DNA of 64,000 bases. Origin: Clitopilus passeckerianus. Lineage: Eukaryota; Basidiomycota; Agaricomycetes; Agaricales; Entolomataceae. The stretch covers positions 248,001 through 312,000 of the forward strand of contig CALYLX010000112.1 of the NCBI GenBank assembly GCA_944990035.1. The letters are read 5' to 3'. Shown here one piece after another: positions 21,548-33,711 of the stretch. Made by a program: the position numbers and the translations under genes. Below the pieces are notes generated by a model. The model saw nothing but the letters and a program-made list of their open reading frames with translations, was not told where the DNA came from and searched no databases. Within the stretch, counting starts at the first letter, position 1. Every line of letters starts with the position of its first letter.

Positions 21548-24255
21548 TTAGGAAGTCCATGCCTCTACTTCCCTCATCTCAACTCCCGGTTTATCTGTGA
21601 CCTCCCCGATCCTGTAGCAGCTGAACTCGCCTTTGCTAAGAGATTCCTGTAAGGCCGAGACCTTGTCGGGAGCAGCAATGACCACCAGACCAATACCGTT
21701 GTTGAAGGTCCTGGCCATCTCCAGTGCCTCAACTCCGCCTTTTCCTTGAGGAATTTAAACACGGGAGGGTATGTCCATGTGGACGCATCCACATAGCAGC
21801 CCAGCCCTTTAGGTAGCACTCGAGGGATGTTTTCGGTGAATCCCCCACCCGTGATGTGGGACATGCCCTTGATCAAGCCGTCCTTGGCTGCGGGTAGGAC
21901 AGAAGGGATGTAGATTGCTGTTGGCTCAAGGAGCGCTTGGCCGAGTGTTCGGGAGCTGTCCCAGGGGCAAGGGTCGCTGTATGCAAGTCCTGCGCGAGCC
22001 AGGATCTTGCGGACAAGTGAAAACCCATTGGAGTGGATGCCTGTGGAAGCAAGGCCCAGGAGAATATCGCCCGGTTGGATATCGGCCTTGGGTAATATTG
22101 CGTCTCGTTCGACAGCCCCGACAGCAAAACCTGCGAGATCATAGTCTCCGTCATGATACATGCCGGGCATTTCCGCTGTTTCTCCTCCAATGAGTGCACA
22201 ACCGGATCGCCGACAACCTTCAGCGATTCCTTTGACGACTTGAGATGCAACATCGACATCGAGTCTGCTGCAGCCATAGTAGTCGAGGAAGTAGAGTGGC
22301 TCAGCGCCTTGCACAAGAAGGTCGTTGACTGACATGGCGACTAGGTCGATGCCGACAGTGTCATGAATCCCAACGTCCAGAGCGACCTTGAGCTTGGTGC
22401 CAACGCCATCGGTACCGCTCACAAGTACGGGATCTTTGAAACCCGCGGCTTTGAGGTCAAAGACACCTCCAAAGCCACCGATTTCGGCGTCGGCGCCTGT
22501 TCTCTTCGTAGCCTTGACGAACGGTTTGATACGCTCAACGAGTTCGTTGCCTGCATCGACAGAAACCCCAGCCTGGGCATACGTAAGGCCAGGTGTTTGT
22601 TCAATGGCTTTCAAAGCACTAGGACCTAGTTGAGTAAGTAATCAAGTAGGAGGGCTGTGAGCATACCGGTGTCCGATGTCTTTCCTGAAGGTGTTTCCTT
22701 CAAATGAAATAGAATCGACGCCTTGATAAGCAACCTTGAGTGCATCTTTCACTGTGGGCCCATAAGCAGTGACGGCGAGTACTCGACCACCAGAAGTGAT
22801 GGTAACATCGCCAGATTTTGTAGTACCAGCATGAAAAACGACGACATCTGTAAAGTTTTCATGTTAAATTTAGAAGAGAGAACAAGCCTTCGACAAACAA
22901 ACCTTGAGGTACCGGGCCAAACTCGATTTGTTTGCCCTTTGGATATGAGCCAGGATACCCCTGGGAGGCAAGAACGACGGAGACGGCAAATCCGGATTTA
23001 CAGGTAATCTCAACAGAGTCAAGATGCCGTTCAGCACAAGCCTACTGATTTGTTAGAAAGATTGCCATACGAACTATTCTCTCTTACCATCAAAACAGCC
23101 ACTAGATCGACATCCTCGTTGAGAAGGAGCATAAGAGCTTCAGTCTCTGGATCACCAAACCTAACGTTGTATTCCAAGACTTTGGGCCCGTTCTCTGTCA
23201 GCATGAATCCAGTGAACAGCATGCCGACGAACGGGAAACCTGAACGAGTCAATGGTCATTATCAACTCAGAACTCCTTCACGAATACTCACCTTCTTTCC
23301 TCATCCCATCGATCGTTGGCCTCAGCGACTCTTTGACGATTCTGTTCATTATTTCCGGTGTGGCAACGCTAGCTGGGGCGTAGGCCCCCATTCCACCTGT
23401 ATTCAAGCCAACATCTCCCTCCCCTATACGTTTATGGTCTTGAGCAGCGGGTAGAGGCACGATGGTGTATCCGTCAGAGAATGCAAGAACTGACACCTCC
23501 GGGCCGACAAGACGTTCTTCGACAACCACTTCCTCGCCTGTCAATGTGGAGTCCGGGATTTAATGATCTTCAATTCATTCCGGTAAACAATGAACACACC
23601 TGCAGCACCAAAAACTTTGGACTCCATGATTTCGGTTAGACCAAGAACGGCTTCCTCCACCGTCTCTGGAATCAAAACACCCTTTCCAGCTGCGAGTCCA
23701 CTTGCTTTTAAGACGACCTTGTGGCCGCAGATCTTAACATACTCTACGGCCTGTGCAAGCTCGTGAGATTTGAATATTTTGAAGGCTGCAGTGGGAATGT
23801 TATGTCGGGCCATGAAATCCTTAGAGAATGCCTTTGAGCCTTCCATCCTTGCTGCAAGTTCGCTTGGACCGAAGACAGGAATCCCAACTAAACCTTCAGT
23901 TAGCGTTGCTCTGCTCGCGTGAGATCTAACTTGCCTTTGCGGAAGTATGTTTCAACGCCATCCACAAGAGGTTGTTCTGGGCCAGGTACAACCAGTGAAA
24001 CCTAGTCAAAGGTAAATAGTCAGAAAATGTCAAGTATAAGAGTTTTCTGGTCCATACCTGATTTTGAACTGCGAACTCTACTAGCCGATTGAAATCTGTA
24101 GCAGGAATGTCGACATTAATGGTTTTTGGCTCGTTTGCGGTTCCGCCATTTCCCGGACAAACATAGAGCTTGTCGAGAAGTTTTGATTGGGCTATCTTCC
24201 AAGCGAGTGCATGTTCCCTGCCGCCGTTGCCCAGAAGCAATACACGGATGGACAT
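21548..24255 (-). CDS. ADE5,7: Bifunctional GARS-AIRS purine enzyme
   Basis: Steps 2 and 5 of cytosolic purine synthesis: glycinamide ribonucleotide synthetase followed by aminoimidazole ribonucleotide synthetase. The N-terminal GARS starts [18 protein letters not shown] and carries the ATP-grasp stretch [17 protein letters not shown] and [17 protein letters not shown]. The AIRS half has [16 protein letters not shown] entry, [26 protein letters not shown] and [15 protein letters not shown]. Introns are short. Near 21737-21739 the frame slips by one base in [18 protein letters not shown], and from there [12 protein letters not shown] reads in the next frame to the stop at 21548. One extra base in GGC would repair it; loss of AIRS would cause purine auxotrophy, so sequence error is favoured. 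Confidence 0.93.
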
Positions 24256-24639
24256 GCTGCAGCAATGAAAAAATGTGCGATAAGATGGAAATTAGAGCCG
24301 CCGATCAAATCATTACCCCGGGGAAAGGGGGGAACACGTGAACTTGAACCGTTGACAGAAAAAGGCATGAGGAAAGATGGAGGCGTTGGCCAATTGCATT
24401 ATGTTTGCGTAGCGTGTACCACCGACGACAACCTTGAGACACTCGACAGCCCCTACCAGATATACCCATCTCGTATTTAAGGCAACCAACATAGAGGAGA
24501 CCGCGGTCGTTATTCAAGAACAAACCAACGCTTCAATCATTCGTTCGGCCAGTACAAGCCACCGGCAACACGCGGTGCGCTTGACACACTTCTCCCCGCT
24601 CATTTCAACCTCCCCGCGGGGATTGTGCCAAAGACAACG
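24256..24639. other. Divergent intergenic region ADE5,7 / orphan
   Basis: 384 bases between divergent starts; it contains a CACGTG palindrome (24336-24341), an E-box type site for bHLH regulators. No RNA gene found. Confidence 0.45.
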
Positions 24640-27600
24640 ATGGAAGAGGACGTACGGAGTCCGATGTTTGCTGCGCAGCCGTTCGAGGAGGCGAGTATAC
24701 CCCGAGTTTCTGAAATTCTAATCCTAAAGCCTTTTCTACAGTCACAAGGAGTGGAATCATCGCCGGTAACATCTCCTGAGGCTCTCGATGCATACTACAA
24801 GGACATGGAGATAAAGGAAACACTGGAACGTAAATTATCCAAGAGATCACGGATAGGGACTGCCATTTGGACTCGCAAGTCGGTTAAACGCTCATCAACG
24901 GCACCTCCCGTTGTAAACCCTGTACAAACTTTGCCTTCAAACCACCAACGGAACAGCTCTGAACTTGAGAGGAACGGAAGGGAGGCGGGGGAATGGCTGA
25001 TGGACAACCAAGACTCTCGTATTGATCACCAACAATCCAAGCTACAATCGCCACGTTCAGTCGTGCCAGACTCAGTCAAGGATCTTTCCCAAAACCAACG
25101 GGATCCCTGGTCTTCAATCCCACTGCCTGGCAGCACTAAGATATACAATCTCCATAACCCTCTCGGTCCAAGATGGTACAAGAACCATCATCTCATCCCA
25201 CCGGGAGAGAAAAAGCCAACCGCTAGGCCACCAACATTCTTTTCTTCATCGTTCCCGGCATCACCACCTCAAGCTCGCAGGAGCGGTTCGAGGAAGGCCC
25301 ACCTGCCGGACCTAGCAGAACACCCTCAAACTCACCATTACCTACGCCCAACTCTTCGCAGACACGTGTCTTCGACGGTTCTGGAAAGCCTCGTATTCGC
25401 AAAACATCCCAGACAGCCCATGATAATGTTGACCTCATGGATCCGACCGACCCATGGGGAATGCACTGGCACCATAAATCACCCTACGATATCGGTCTTG
25501 CCAATGAGCCTATCTCAATTGACTTACACGGCGTACGCATTCTCGCTGTCATTCAAACTTGTTGCCACTGACACCTTCTACAGCCATCTCTGCAGCGCGG
25601 TAGGCGAGCTAGCATATCTGCACAGAGCAAGAGCCAGACTATAAAACCTTCCCCTCTATCCCAATCTACCTCTGCTGTCAATCTCAGCACCCCGCGTGAA
25701 TTCGTCGTCCACATGCCGAGAAAGCTGAGCAAACGGCGCACAGCCAGTGGCAACATTTTTGCCGGTCAGTCACAATCGTTGGGCCATAGCTCAGGCCCGT
25801 CATTCTTCAAGACACGACCCGCGTCTGAAAATTCAATACGGCCACCGATGTCCGGTTATCACCCGTCTATGACCTCCTTGACGTCCAAGAAAGAAAAACG
25901 AGGAAGCATGCTTGATCGGCTGGCTCGGAAGTTCAGTTTACTCAAAAAGGGATCTCAGGAGGACACCAGACCTCCTGAACGAGTTATACCAGACGAATGG
26001 CATCATGTTGGCGAATCATTCGTTCCTCAGAGGATGTCTCAGGACCTTAGACGAGAGCAATCCCCTGAGAGGCAGTCACCCCCTCCAGAGGAACCTCCTG
26101 CAGAACCAGCCCCTGAGCCCGAACCCTCTCCATCACCAGAAGAAAAGCCAGCTCCCATCCAGCTACATGACCCAGGTGTTACACCAGCGCCAAAGCAGGA
26201 GACCTCGCTGCTATTCCCCGATCACCAATCTGTCCTATCTGTCGAGGCACATTTCTCAATAGGGAAATTGACAGTCGCCAACCCAGATACTCCAGAGTCT
26301 GAACATAATACTCCGCTTCAAGATGAGGCACCATTGCCTTCTCAAGAACCGGCCAGCCGCGATACGCAATACAGCACAATGTCGAATTTGACTTACATGC
26401 CACGGAACACTATGCTAGAGAAGGATATCCTACTTAATCTAAGCCTCGAGAAGACGCTTCCGCCCCCTCCTCCGATGGAATTGACGCCCAACGTTCCATC
26501 TATATCCCTTCAACATTCGTATACCCCTCGGACTACGCCCAACGCTCCATCCGTATCGCTTCAACAATCGTATACCCCTCAGACCACTCTATCGGCTCTC
26601 ACGCAGGCTCAGACGAATTTATCAGCCGTTACTCAGGCCACTCAGGCTTCGTCGTCTGCTGCGAGCTTCACAACACAGGCGACAGGCAAGAACACCCAGA
26701 TACCGACTGCTAATACAACTGCTGATGCTACACCACGACCCTCTAAACGGGAGAGTACACAAATTACGAACTCACCTGCGCCCTCATCAATGAGGTCTCC
26801 AGAGTCCTTCTCGACAGCTCGACTACCTGTTGCTTCGCCGCCGGGTCCAGCTCCTTCTTGGATAACCTTCAATATCGACACCCCTCCGCCACCCAGTAAT
26901 CGGATATCTCTTGATCACATGGCTACGCCCCCTCCAGCAGCAGACAAACGCTCATCCCACAGACCGTCTCCCATTCCTTTCCCCATGTCGGATACAGATT
27001 CTCTCCCGAATATCCCTTCTATCTACGACTACTCCCCTTACTCTGCCTCATCCGTTATCGCAAACCCACCCACACCCGCGCCACCTCGCGATATACCAGT
27101 ACCTAAGCCCAAAGAAAAGGAGTACAAACCTTCTCCGCTTGCTCAACCTCAGAATAATCACACAAGCAAGAAACAATCCACGCAGTCCCACAATCACGAG
27201 ATTCCTGCTGTTACTAGGCTCACAGAGACGTTCAAGCTCGTTCGAAGTTCGTCTGGTAATGTACAGACCAGTGGTGCGGCGACCATGGCAGGTGGTGATC
27301 AATGGGAGGTGGTCGGTTCTCCCCCGCCGGAGAAGAGTAGTAAGGAGAAGCCAGCCAAATTGGAGAAGAGGAGAGACAGGAGCGTTCGAGAGAGCAGGAC
27401 AACAGACTCATATCGAGGAGGCGACTCGCCTATATCGCCGACTTCCTCTACAAGGGAATCGAGAGACAGAGAAAAGAAGCGGGAGTCGAGGTCAAAGGGC
27501 GAACAGGAACACAGACATGATCGCGAGAGGAGCGAATGGACTTATCATGATTACGGTTCCAGGGAACATAGGGAGAGGGAACATAGGGAGAGGGAGTACA

Positions 27601-28505
27601 CTTCGAGGGAGTATAGAGAGAAAGAGAAGGAACCCTCTTCAAGGGAGCGCGGATCCAATGATAAAGACCGCCGTAGGGAATCAAAAGAAGCCTCGGGCAG
27701 TAGCCGCAACGAATCTCGTCATGGCGCAGAGGCCTCCCCAGCTCCCACCGCGACCGCGAGTATCGTAGTCGCAAGCATGACGATCGGACCCTTGACAAGT
27801 CTGATAAGAAGGCTGCCGAGGCCGCTTTGGCTGCAGTCAAGGCCAGGGAATCCTCGTCTCCCGGTAATGGCTCAGAACCTCGCAGTTCTGTCGTTAGGAG
27901 GACTTCTTCCTCCGCAAGACCTACTCTCAGCTCCCCTCCGCTGCAGAGCTTAACGCCCTCCGAGCAAGGGAAGCCTGGGAAATGGAGCGCCTCTGGAAAG
28001 CACGCAGCATCAACGGTGAATCAAGCGGATTCTCTATTCCTGGCTATGGTTCACCAAACTTCGCTGCCATTGATGGGCTCATCCCTACCAGCGTTGTCCA
28101 TGGGACCAATCACACAACATTTGTTGTACAGGCCCCTTTCATGCCCAACAATAGCATATATCATTCAATGCCTGCCGCCCCCCTCCAATCATATACCCCA
28201 CTCCTCCGACTAACGCCAATTCCAAGACTACTACCACGACAACCACGACAACTACTAAGTTAACCAAGAAAGAGAAGCCATCGAAGCATTCAGACCCCGA
28301 GCGTAAGCAGCGCAAACATCATAGTGTATCTGCTGTCCCTACGGCTGATACTAACAAGCCTCTACCACCTGCGCTTCGCCCGCCTAATCCTTTGCCGGCA
28401 CCCCCTCGGGACTCCTTTCATGACGCTAAACCGTTCCCCTCGGTGAATGGCACACGAAATTCAGACTATTGGACTCCTCTCGCTGGCGTCAAGATATCCA
28501 ATTGA
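24640..28505 (+). CDS. Large disordered Ser/Pro-rich protein with charged RE/RS region (frame-broken)
   Basis: Family not recognised; more than 1,200 residues. The N-terminal exon has EALDAYYKDMEIKETLERKLSKR and HNPLGPRWYKNHHLIPPGEK. A second part begins after an intron at about 25532-25581 and holds LDRLARKFSLLKKG and DEWHHVGESFVPQ, then long Pro/Ser-rich sequence with a 17-residue tandem repeat. A highly charged block (REHREREHREREY) follows, then an ordered-looking end: ALRAREAWEMERLWKARS, NHTTFVVQAPF, SDYWTPLAGVKISN. Single-base frame slips are needed near 25281-25290, 27744-27746 (CCC), 27865-27900 and 28178-28183 (C6). A polarity, cytoskeleton or RNA role is possible; nothing decides. 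Confidence 0.65.
26484..26585 (+). repeat. 51-base tandem duplication, two copies
   Basis: Two adjacent 51-base units (starting 26484 and 26535) encode TPNVPSISLQHSYTPRT and TPNAPSVSLQQSYTPQT inside the disordered protein. The differences are few and mostly conservative, indicating a fairly recent in-frame duplication. Confidence 0.8.
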
Positions 28506-28839
28506 TCTCTTCTCATTACCTAGCAATCTACTTCTTACGACCATACATACCTACACACTTAAATACCTGATGCATGTCACGCTATTGTTTTAATCTTTTC
28601 GGTCGGGTTTTAAGTGACTGCAGTACATAGCGTCTGGACTTTTTATACAATAGTCTATAATGTACACCACCTATATATATCATCCTCCCTGTTGTGCTAC
28701 TGTTTAAACAAACCACCAAGTATTATCCGTGATGTTATGATGTTGGGAGTACAGGGACCAAACTAAACAACTATTGATACAGGAAAACAAGCCGTTAGTG
28801 ACTAAAAGGAGTGAAAAAGCCTGCCAAAAACCGGCCATT
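28506..28839. other. Convergent intergenic region
   Basis: 334 bases between convergent stops, AT-rich with ttttatacaatagtctataatg-like sequence near 28640 suited to 3' ends. No gene seen. Confidence 0.45.
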
Positions 28840-30288
28840 TCAGCGAAGATCGTTTGGATATTGCGGAAAGTGGGGTGTAGGGTAATCGTTCCAGACGCCA
28901 TCCCCATCCAAAAATCTGCGAAGGCGGGAGACTTGTGATGAAAGATACATGACAATGATCTGCATCTCAATATCCAGCTTGAGCTTCAGTATTTCGGTGC
29001 ATGCAGCCAGTGCTGCGGTGCGAGTCGATGTGAACATATGGCCTGAGCACCCTAGCTCTTTCAAGCTATCAATGAGCTCACTGAACTCGGAACACCATCC
29101 CAGAACACCGAGCTACGATGGGGTAAAAGTTAGCTTGTTTGTATGTAGAATAAGAACCAATCACCAACCTGGCCATATTGTTTATATTTTGCGTAAAGGA
29201 CATTTGGTGCTGAGGTGAGTGCATATTCAAAGGTGTCGTTCAGATTTATCACTTCCGGGTCGGGTACGTATTTAGGCTGGGGAGTCTGTGATTGGACCTG
29301 GAGAGACACATGTTAAGACTGGTAGATGAGATGAACTGAATGACGCACTGGTGGACGGACTGGCACGTCTTTGAACCATTGATAGTCAGTGTAATCTGTT
29401 TCGCCGCCTATGTCAACAACGTCTGCACGTTTCCCGGTATACTCCATTTCACAAGATTGAAAGAGAGGTAATGGTTGGTGTTCAAAGGTGGTTCAGAGCC
29501 GCGATGGATGGGTTCTGGGTATGAATGGATATTATTGGTGGATCCGAGCGTTTGGTCTTGGTAAATCTGGCCAGAAAGGATGACGAGCGATTGAAAGTGG
29601 GTGTGTCAAATGAGTTACGGACTACTCGGGTAAACTCCTTGATACGATTGAAGAGAGGGTTGGGTATCTCTGAGGCTGAGGGCGCGGTCGTATGACCTAT
29701 TGAAGTGGAAGATGGAGGAAATTCTGGTGATAGACGTAAGAGGTTTCCTGAAGAAACGTCTGGCCGTAGAAAGGTGGATGAAGCCGCTTGATCAGTAGGT
29801 TGCCTGAGGTCGTTTCGGCTAGGAATGTGTGTTGGAGGCCTTGGAAAGTTGAGGGTCAAGGAGCTGAGGTTAACTCTTGAAACAGCGGCAGTCGCAGCAG
29901 CGTGTCGGTAGGGGTGTGAGTCGATGGAAGATTCTGGAAGACTAAGTCCTGAATTGTCCTCGAGTCCGTAGAATGAGCTCGGATCAAGCTGGTCTAGGCG
30001 AATGGGAAGGTGCTGGGGAATGTCTTCGTGGTTTACAATCTGGTATTCTCCCCAGTCAAGGTCAGTGACGGGTGTAGCCTGGTCTGGTTGCTTGCGAGAA
30101 GGCCAAGTAACTGTGCTTGCAGAAGATGACTTGGTGGTCGAAGATTGTCGAGCGCCACGAAGGGTCGCAACAAGTCTCGACGGAAGTGTTTTCCTGAATG
30201 TAGACGTCGCTGTTCCTACAAGTCGCTTCGGGACTTGTACAAGGAACAGAAATGCGATCGGCCAGTAGAAAAGGTGCAGTCCTGCCGC
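28840..30288 (-). CDS. Orphan protein, 5' end unresolved
   Basis: Not recognised. The open frame starts at a splice-acceptor-like gttag (30289) with a hydrophobic stretch GLHLFYWPIAFLFLVQVP, followed by Ser-rich sequence, DLDWGEYQIVNHEDIP, FNRIKEFTRVVRN, then EMEYTGKRADVVDIGGE and, across two GT-AG introns, VINLNDTFEYALTSAPNVLY and MQIIVMYLSSQVSRLRRFL to the stop at 28840. No ATG lies in the 5' part, so a first exon is missing from this model. The frame slips once near 29488-29492. The single N-terminal hydrophobic stretch suggests a membrane anchor. Lies downstream of, and in the same orientation as, the hydrolase gene. Confidence 0.5.
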
Positions 30289-30491
30289 CTAACACGGTGT
30301 GGATGGTGCGTGTAAAAGCCCTAGCGTAGTCACAGCTGTTTTTTGATACAGCCTCGTGTACGGCGGGGCGCAGGGCGTGGCGATCATTAAATGATATGCA
30401 GAGAAAAATCAATATATTCAAGAAACTACCAGAAAACACAAAACTGAGAGCATGCAGATTCACAGATAACATACAACAAAACGATAGCAAA

Positions 30492-32245
30492 TTAGATATC
30501 AAGGAGGTTACCCTCAGGAGCCGTCTGTGGGGCGGTAATGCGCCGCCTTCGCTCCTGAAAGCCTTGCACAAGTCCTCTACCAGTCACCAAACTGGCATGG
30601 ACAAGGGTGCCGGCGAACACCAAGACCCACGAAAGGGCGATCGCGGCTCGACCGGATTGAGCATAGGCGCTCGGGTGATCGTTGAATGGGTTTTGAATTG
30701 GGACAACCTTCACCCAAGACCCCTCACCCACTTGGCTGACATCGTGGTGACCTCTCCCTCCAACACCGCTCACCCCTCCTGAACCACCATCACACCACAG
30801 CACCATGCTGTCGAGTTCATCTGCGCGCTGCTTTGCTTGCTGCCACATTGCTTCGCCGACTGGAACGTCCCAGGTGCGAGCAGGTGCAAGAATTAAGGCT
30901 GGCCTGGTGCCGAGCTCTCTGAAGGCGTATGGGTGTGCAAAGTCCAGGCAGATCGACGCAGTCAAAGGTATGGAGCGGATTCCTCCCCATTCCTTCTTTC
31001 GGTCTTTGGGAGGGCCGAGTTCAAGGTTGAAGATGCCTGGTGGTGTTGAAGATTGCTTGAGTGGGAAGGACTCGACGACTAGAACGGTGAATTAGCCATG
31101 TGTCATGAAATTGAAAGAAAAAGTGCGTACAAGGGACAAGGTTTCGTTTGAAATAGAGGAGATGGGGCTCTTCTGTAGACCACTGAGATACGATAGCAAT
31201 GCCATTACGCCTCCCAGCTTTTGGCCACCCTTCTTCAGGTTCAAAATTCTCTTCAAAAGATACACCAACATAGGATCCTTTAATCTTTGCACGGATCTTT
31301 GCAAATGCTTCGTTCCGCTCCGCCACCGAGTTGAATGTGACTGCTCCCTCTGGCCAGAGGATCAACTTGGCCCTGTTCGTGATTGTTTCGCTTTCCGAGA
31401 TGTAGTCGTCCAACGTAAGAGCGCGGTGCTTGAACGTGGGAGGCAAAACGCATCCCACACCAAGAGGGGTGGCCGTTTCTAGGTCCCAGGGGCCAGGGAA
31501 GGTCGCTAAGAATAAATGAAGGGATGGCACACAATACGAGGAGACCTGCGAGTATCCCAGTACTGCGTGTCACTGATGACGAACTACGACTAGTGAATGC
31601 ATGGGCATGACCATTCGTAGGCCTGGTCAGAGGCATCTCAGCCTCTTCATCGTCTCCGCTTCCACCTATATACCACTTTGCAATTCCCTGTGACAAGACT
31701 ACTGCCCATGCAGCCACCAACCAGTCGTAACCGATCGCTCCCCAGAAGGGGGTGGCCCAGCCGTAAAAGCCACCCCCTTCTGTGGAGGACCATGCAGAGA
31801 GGCGCCCAATTGGGCTGATGGAGGATATGCCATACCATAACGTTGCCCACAAGGCTGGAAATAGGGCAACCTGAGCCCAGGCTCCTCCGAGACGCGTGCA
31901 TGTCTTGTTGTCGATGTAAACTGGGAGAAGGGCCAGGAGAGATGTAAGAAGTTCAATTGTAACGAGAAGCGCCGTGGAGGCTCCGGAAGAGGAGAGAGCG
32001 TCAATCGAGGCGGGGAGCCTCGCTAAGGTTCCACCAATAGCGATTGTTGACGCAGCGAGTATGGTGTGTCTGACGACATGCGAAGAATTGAATATAAGCC
32101 TAGAATAAAGCAATAAAGCCGTGAGAGTGACGACAATGGGAATTGCTGAGGGTGTTGGTTGCAAACTCAGAAAGGATGAAACTGTTAGGAAAGCTGGGAA
32201 GATAACATGAGGATGTTCGTGGTACACCAATCGACGTAGATCCAT
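30492..32245 (-). CDS. Membrane carbon-nitrogen hydrolase, Lnt-like
   Basis: Resembles apolipoprotein N-acyltransferase-type proteins: several N-terminal membrane segments (for example PIVVTLTALLLYSRLIF, TALLVTIELLTSLLALLPVYI, LVAAWAVVLSQGIAKW), then a carbon-nitrogen hydrolase domain, then one C-terminal segment (AAIALSWVLVFAGTLVHASLV). The catalytic Glu is in AKLILWPEGAV, and the Cys is in LTASICLDFAHPYAF. An intron splits NLVP from VESFPLKQ. Near 31484-31486 one base must be dropped to join the membrane part (SDLPWP) to ETATPLGVGCVLPP. The fungal substrate is unknown; protein or lipid acylation in the secretory pathway is only an analogy to bacteria. Confidence 0.8.
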
Positions 32246-32431
32246 GTTGGAATGTCCTGGTCAAGAGGAAAACAGGATCTGGCACTTGGGCCCTTATAAC
32301 CACCGTTGTTCTGGACTGCGGATTCTCCCACCAGCTGACCTCCAAATTAGGCGCCAGCCAATCTCCTTGTCCTGATAAGAGGCACTATCTATCCATCTTC
32401 ACTCTTCACTATCACTACAAGATCTCATACA

Positions 32432-32679
32432 ATGGTAAATATTGATCCTAGGTATACATGGCCAATCTAACGCATCTCGTATAGCCCGAATCGTCCACCA
32501 AGGAGTGCAGCGTTAAGACTGAGGCCTGTGAAGGCTGCGACTGCGGCAAAGGCCAGAAGTAAGCCATGATTTGGTGGACGCATGCGTTCTGTAGGTTTCC
32601 CCGTCCTCGTGATGCATATAGATCGATCCTGATATGTGGTTGTGGAAAGGTAGACGCCCGGCGAAACATCAAGAAATAA
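32432..32679 (+). CDS. Small Cys-rich, metallothionein-like peptide
   Basis: Not previously named to my knowledge. Proposed exons: 32432-32434 (only the ATG), 32485-32558 and 32622-32679, giving 44 residues with six Cys. Exon 2 encodes ECSVKTEACEGCDCGKGQ and exon 3 ILICGCGKV, so a C-x-C-G-K motif appears twice, which supports the second splice. If the second intron (gtaagc...atatag) is not removed, a stop at 32560-32562 gives 26 residues with four Cys. Introns have normal GT-AG ends, and a pyrimidine-rich leader precedes the ATG. The Cys spacing suggests metal binding. It stands alone between two minus-strand genes. Confidence 0.5.
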
Positions 32680-32753
32680 CGGCTGTCGGTACTGTAGAAT
32701 CAGTGTTATGCAATTACAATCAGAATGAGAAACCTACGGAAAGAAGTCCTACT

Positions 32754-33464
32754 CTAGGAATCCTGTTCAGCGTTCGCTGCGAAGGGGTCTAGACTCTGGT
32801 CCATAGCAGGTCCTCCAACCAGAGCATCAGTAGGCTGCAACTGAGCGAGATCGCTAGCATTCTCTAGTTGCAATCCGTCGGGTCCGAGAGCGCCCATGTC
32901 CAGGTCGACATTGGCTTCTAGGTCTTGCTCCATCAAACCAGTCTCCAAAGGTTGCAGGGAGGCATCCAATGTAACCAGTGCATCATCCGGGACGACATCA
33001 TCAAGGTCGGCAGGCCCGTCGACGGATAAAGAGAGGTTGGGTTTGGGTGATGGTGGTTTTGAGACCTCCGCATCCTCTTGTATGTCCGGGACTGCTAGAG
33101 TCTCTGGAACCTCCGCAATTTCTGCGTTGTCGGGTGCAGCTTCCTTTTCTTCCTCCTGGTCCTCATCTTCTCCGTCAATTATTTCTGGTTCGTCCGGAAG
33201 CGGTACAAGGGGCTCGTCAACTTCATCCTCATCATCGCTGAATTGCTAAAGAACGATATATTATTAGTTATAGAGATTAGAGGTCATAAAATTGCGACAT
33301 ACCTGCGTCTTTTCTGACTTTACCCATCGGAATACCTTCAGATGAGCAGGTCCATTTTCAGGTGTAGACCAGACCTTTTCCCAGCATTGTACGGGCTGCA
33401 TGAGCTGCCTACGCGCAGCCTCTGTTGTTGCAGCGCTCACTCCAATCCTTCTCTTTGTCGACAT
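32754..33464 (-). CDS. BCL7-like SWI/SNF-associated protein
   Basis: Two exons (33464-33303, 33245-32754) give 217 residues. The N-terminus, KRRIGVSAATTEAARRQLMQ then CWEKVWSTPENGPAHLKVFRWV, matches the BCL7 family pattern of a basic helix followed by WEKxW...(F/I)xxFKWV; BCL7 proteins are accessory subunits of SWI/SNF (BAF) chromatin remodellers. The rest is a very acidic, disordered tail (SDDEDEVDEPLVPLPDEPE). Animal BCL7 has a similar layout and length. Function in this fungus is inferred. Frame intact. Confidence 0.78.
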
Positions 33465-33711
33465 GGTGACAATTTAGGCTATTGACGCGTTTCGCGACTT
33501 GGGGGTGGAAATCGAGGGCAGAATGGTTTGAAACAAATATGCGAAAACAAGTGCGACAGGACCTTGGGCGCCGAGCTCAGAATTCAGCGTTTCCAGCAAG
33601 AGTTCGAGTAGAGTTCAGGAAATGCGTTTGTTGCATATACGGGTACAATGTAGCTTATGCGGTGCGAAAGTAGCAAACAGTGGAAGAGAAGATACAACAC
33701 GGAATTCCCGC

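Noticed and set aside
31647..32004. Overlapping minus-strand frames in the hydrolase gene
   Set aside because: Shadows of the membrane-segment exon; the main frame has the clear transmembrane pattern.
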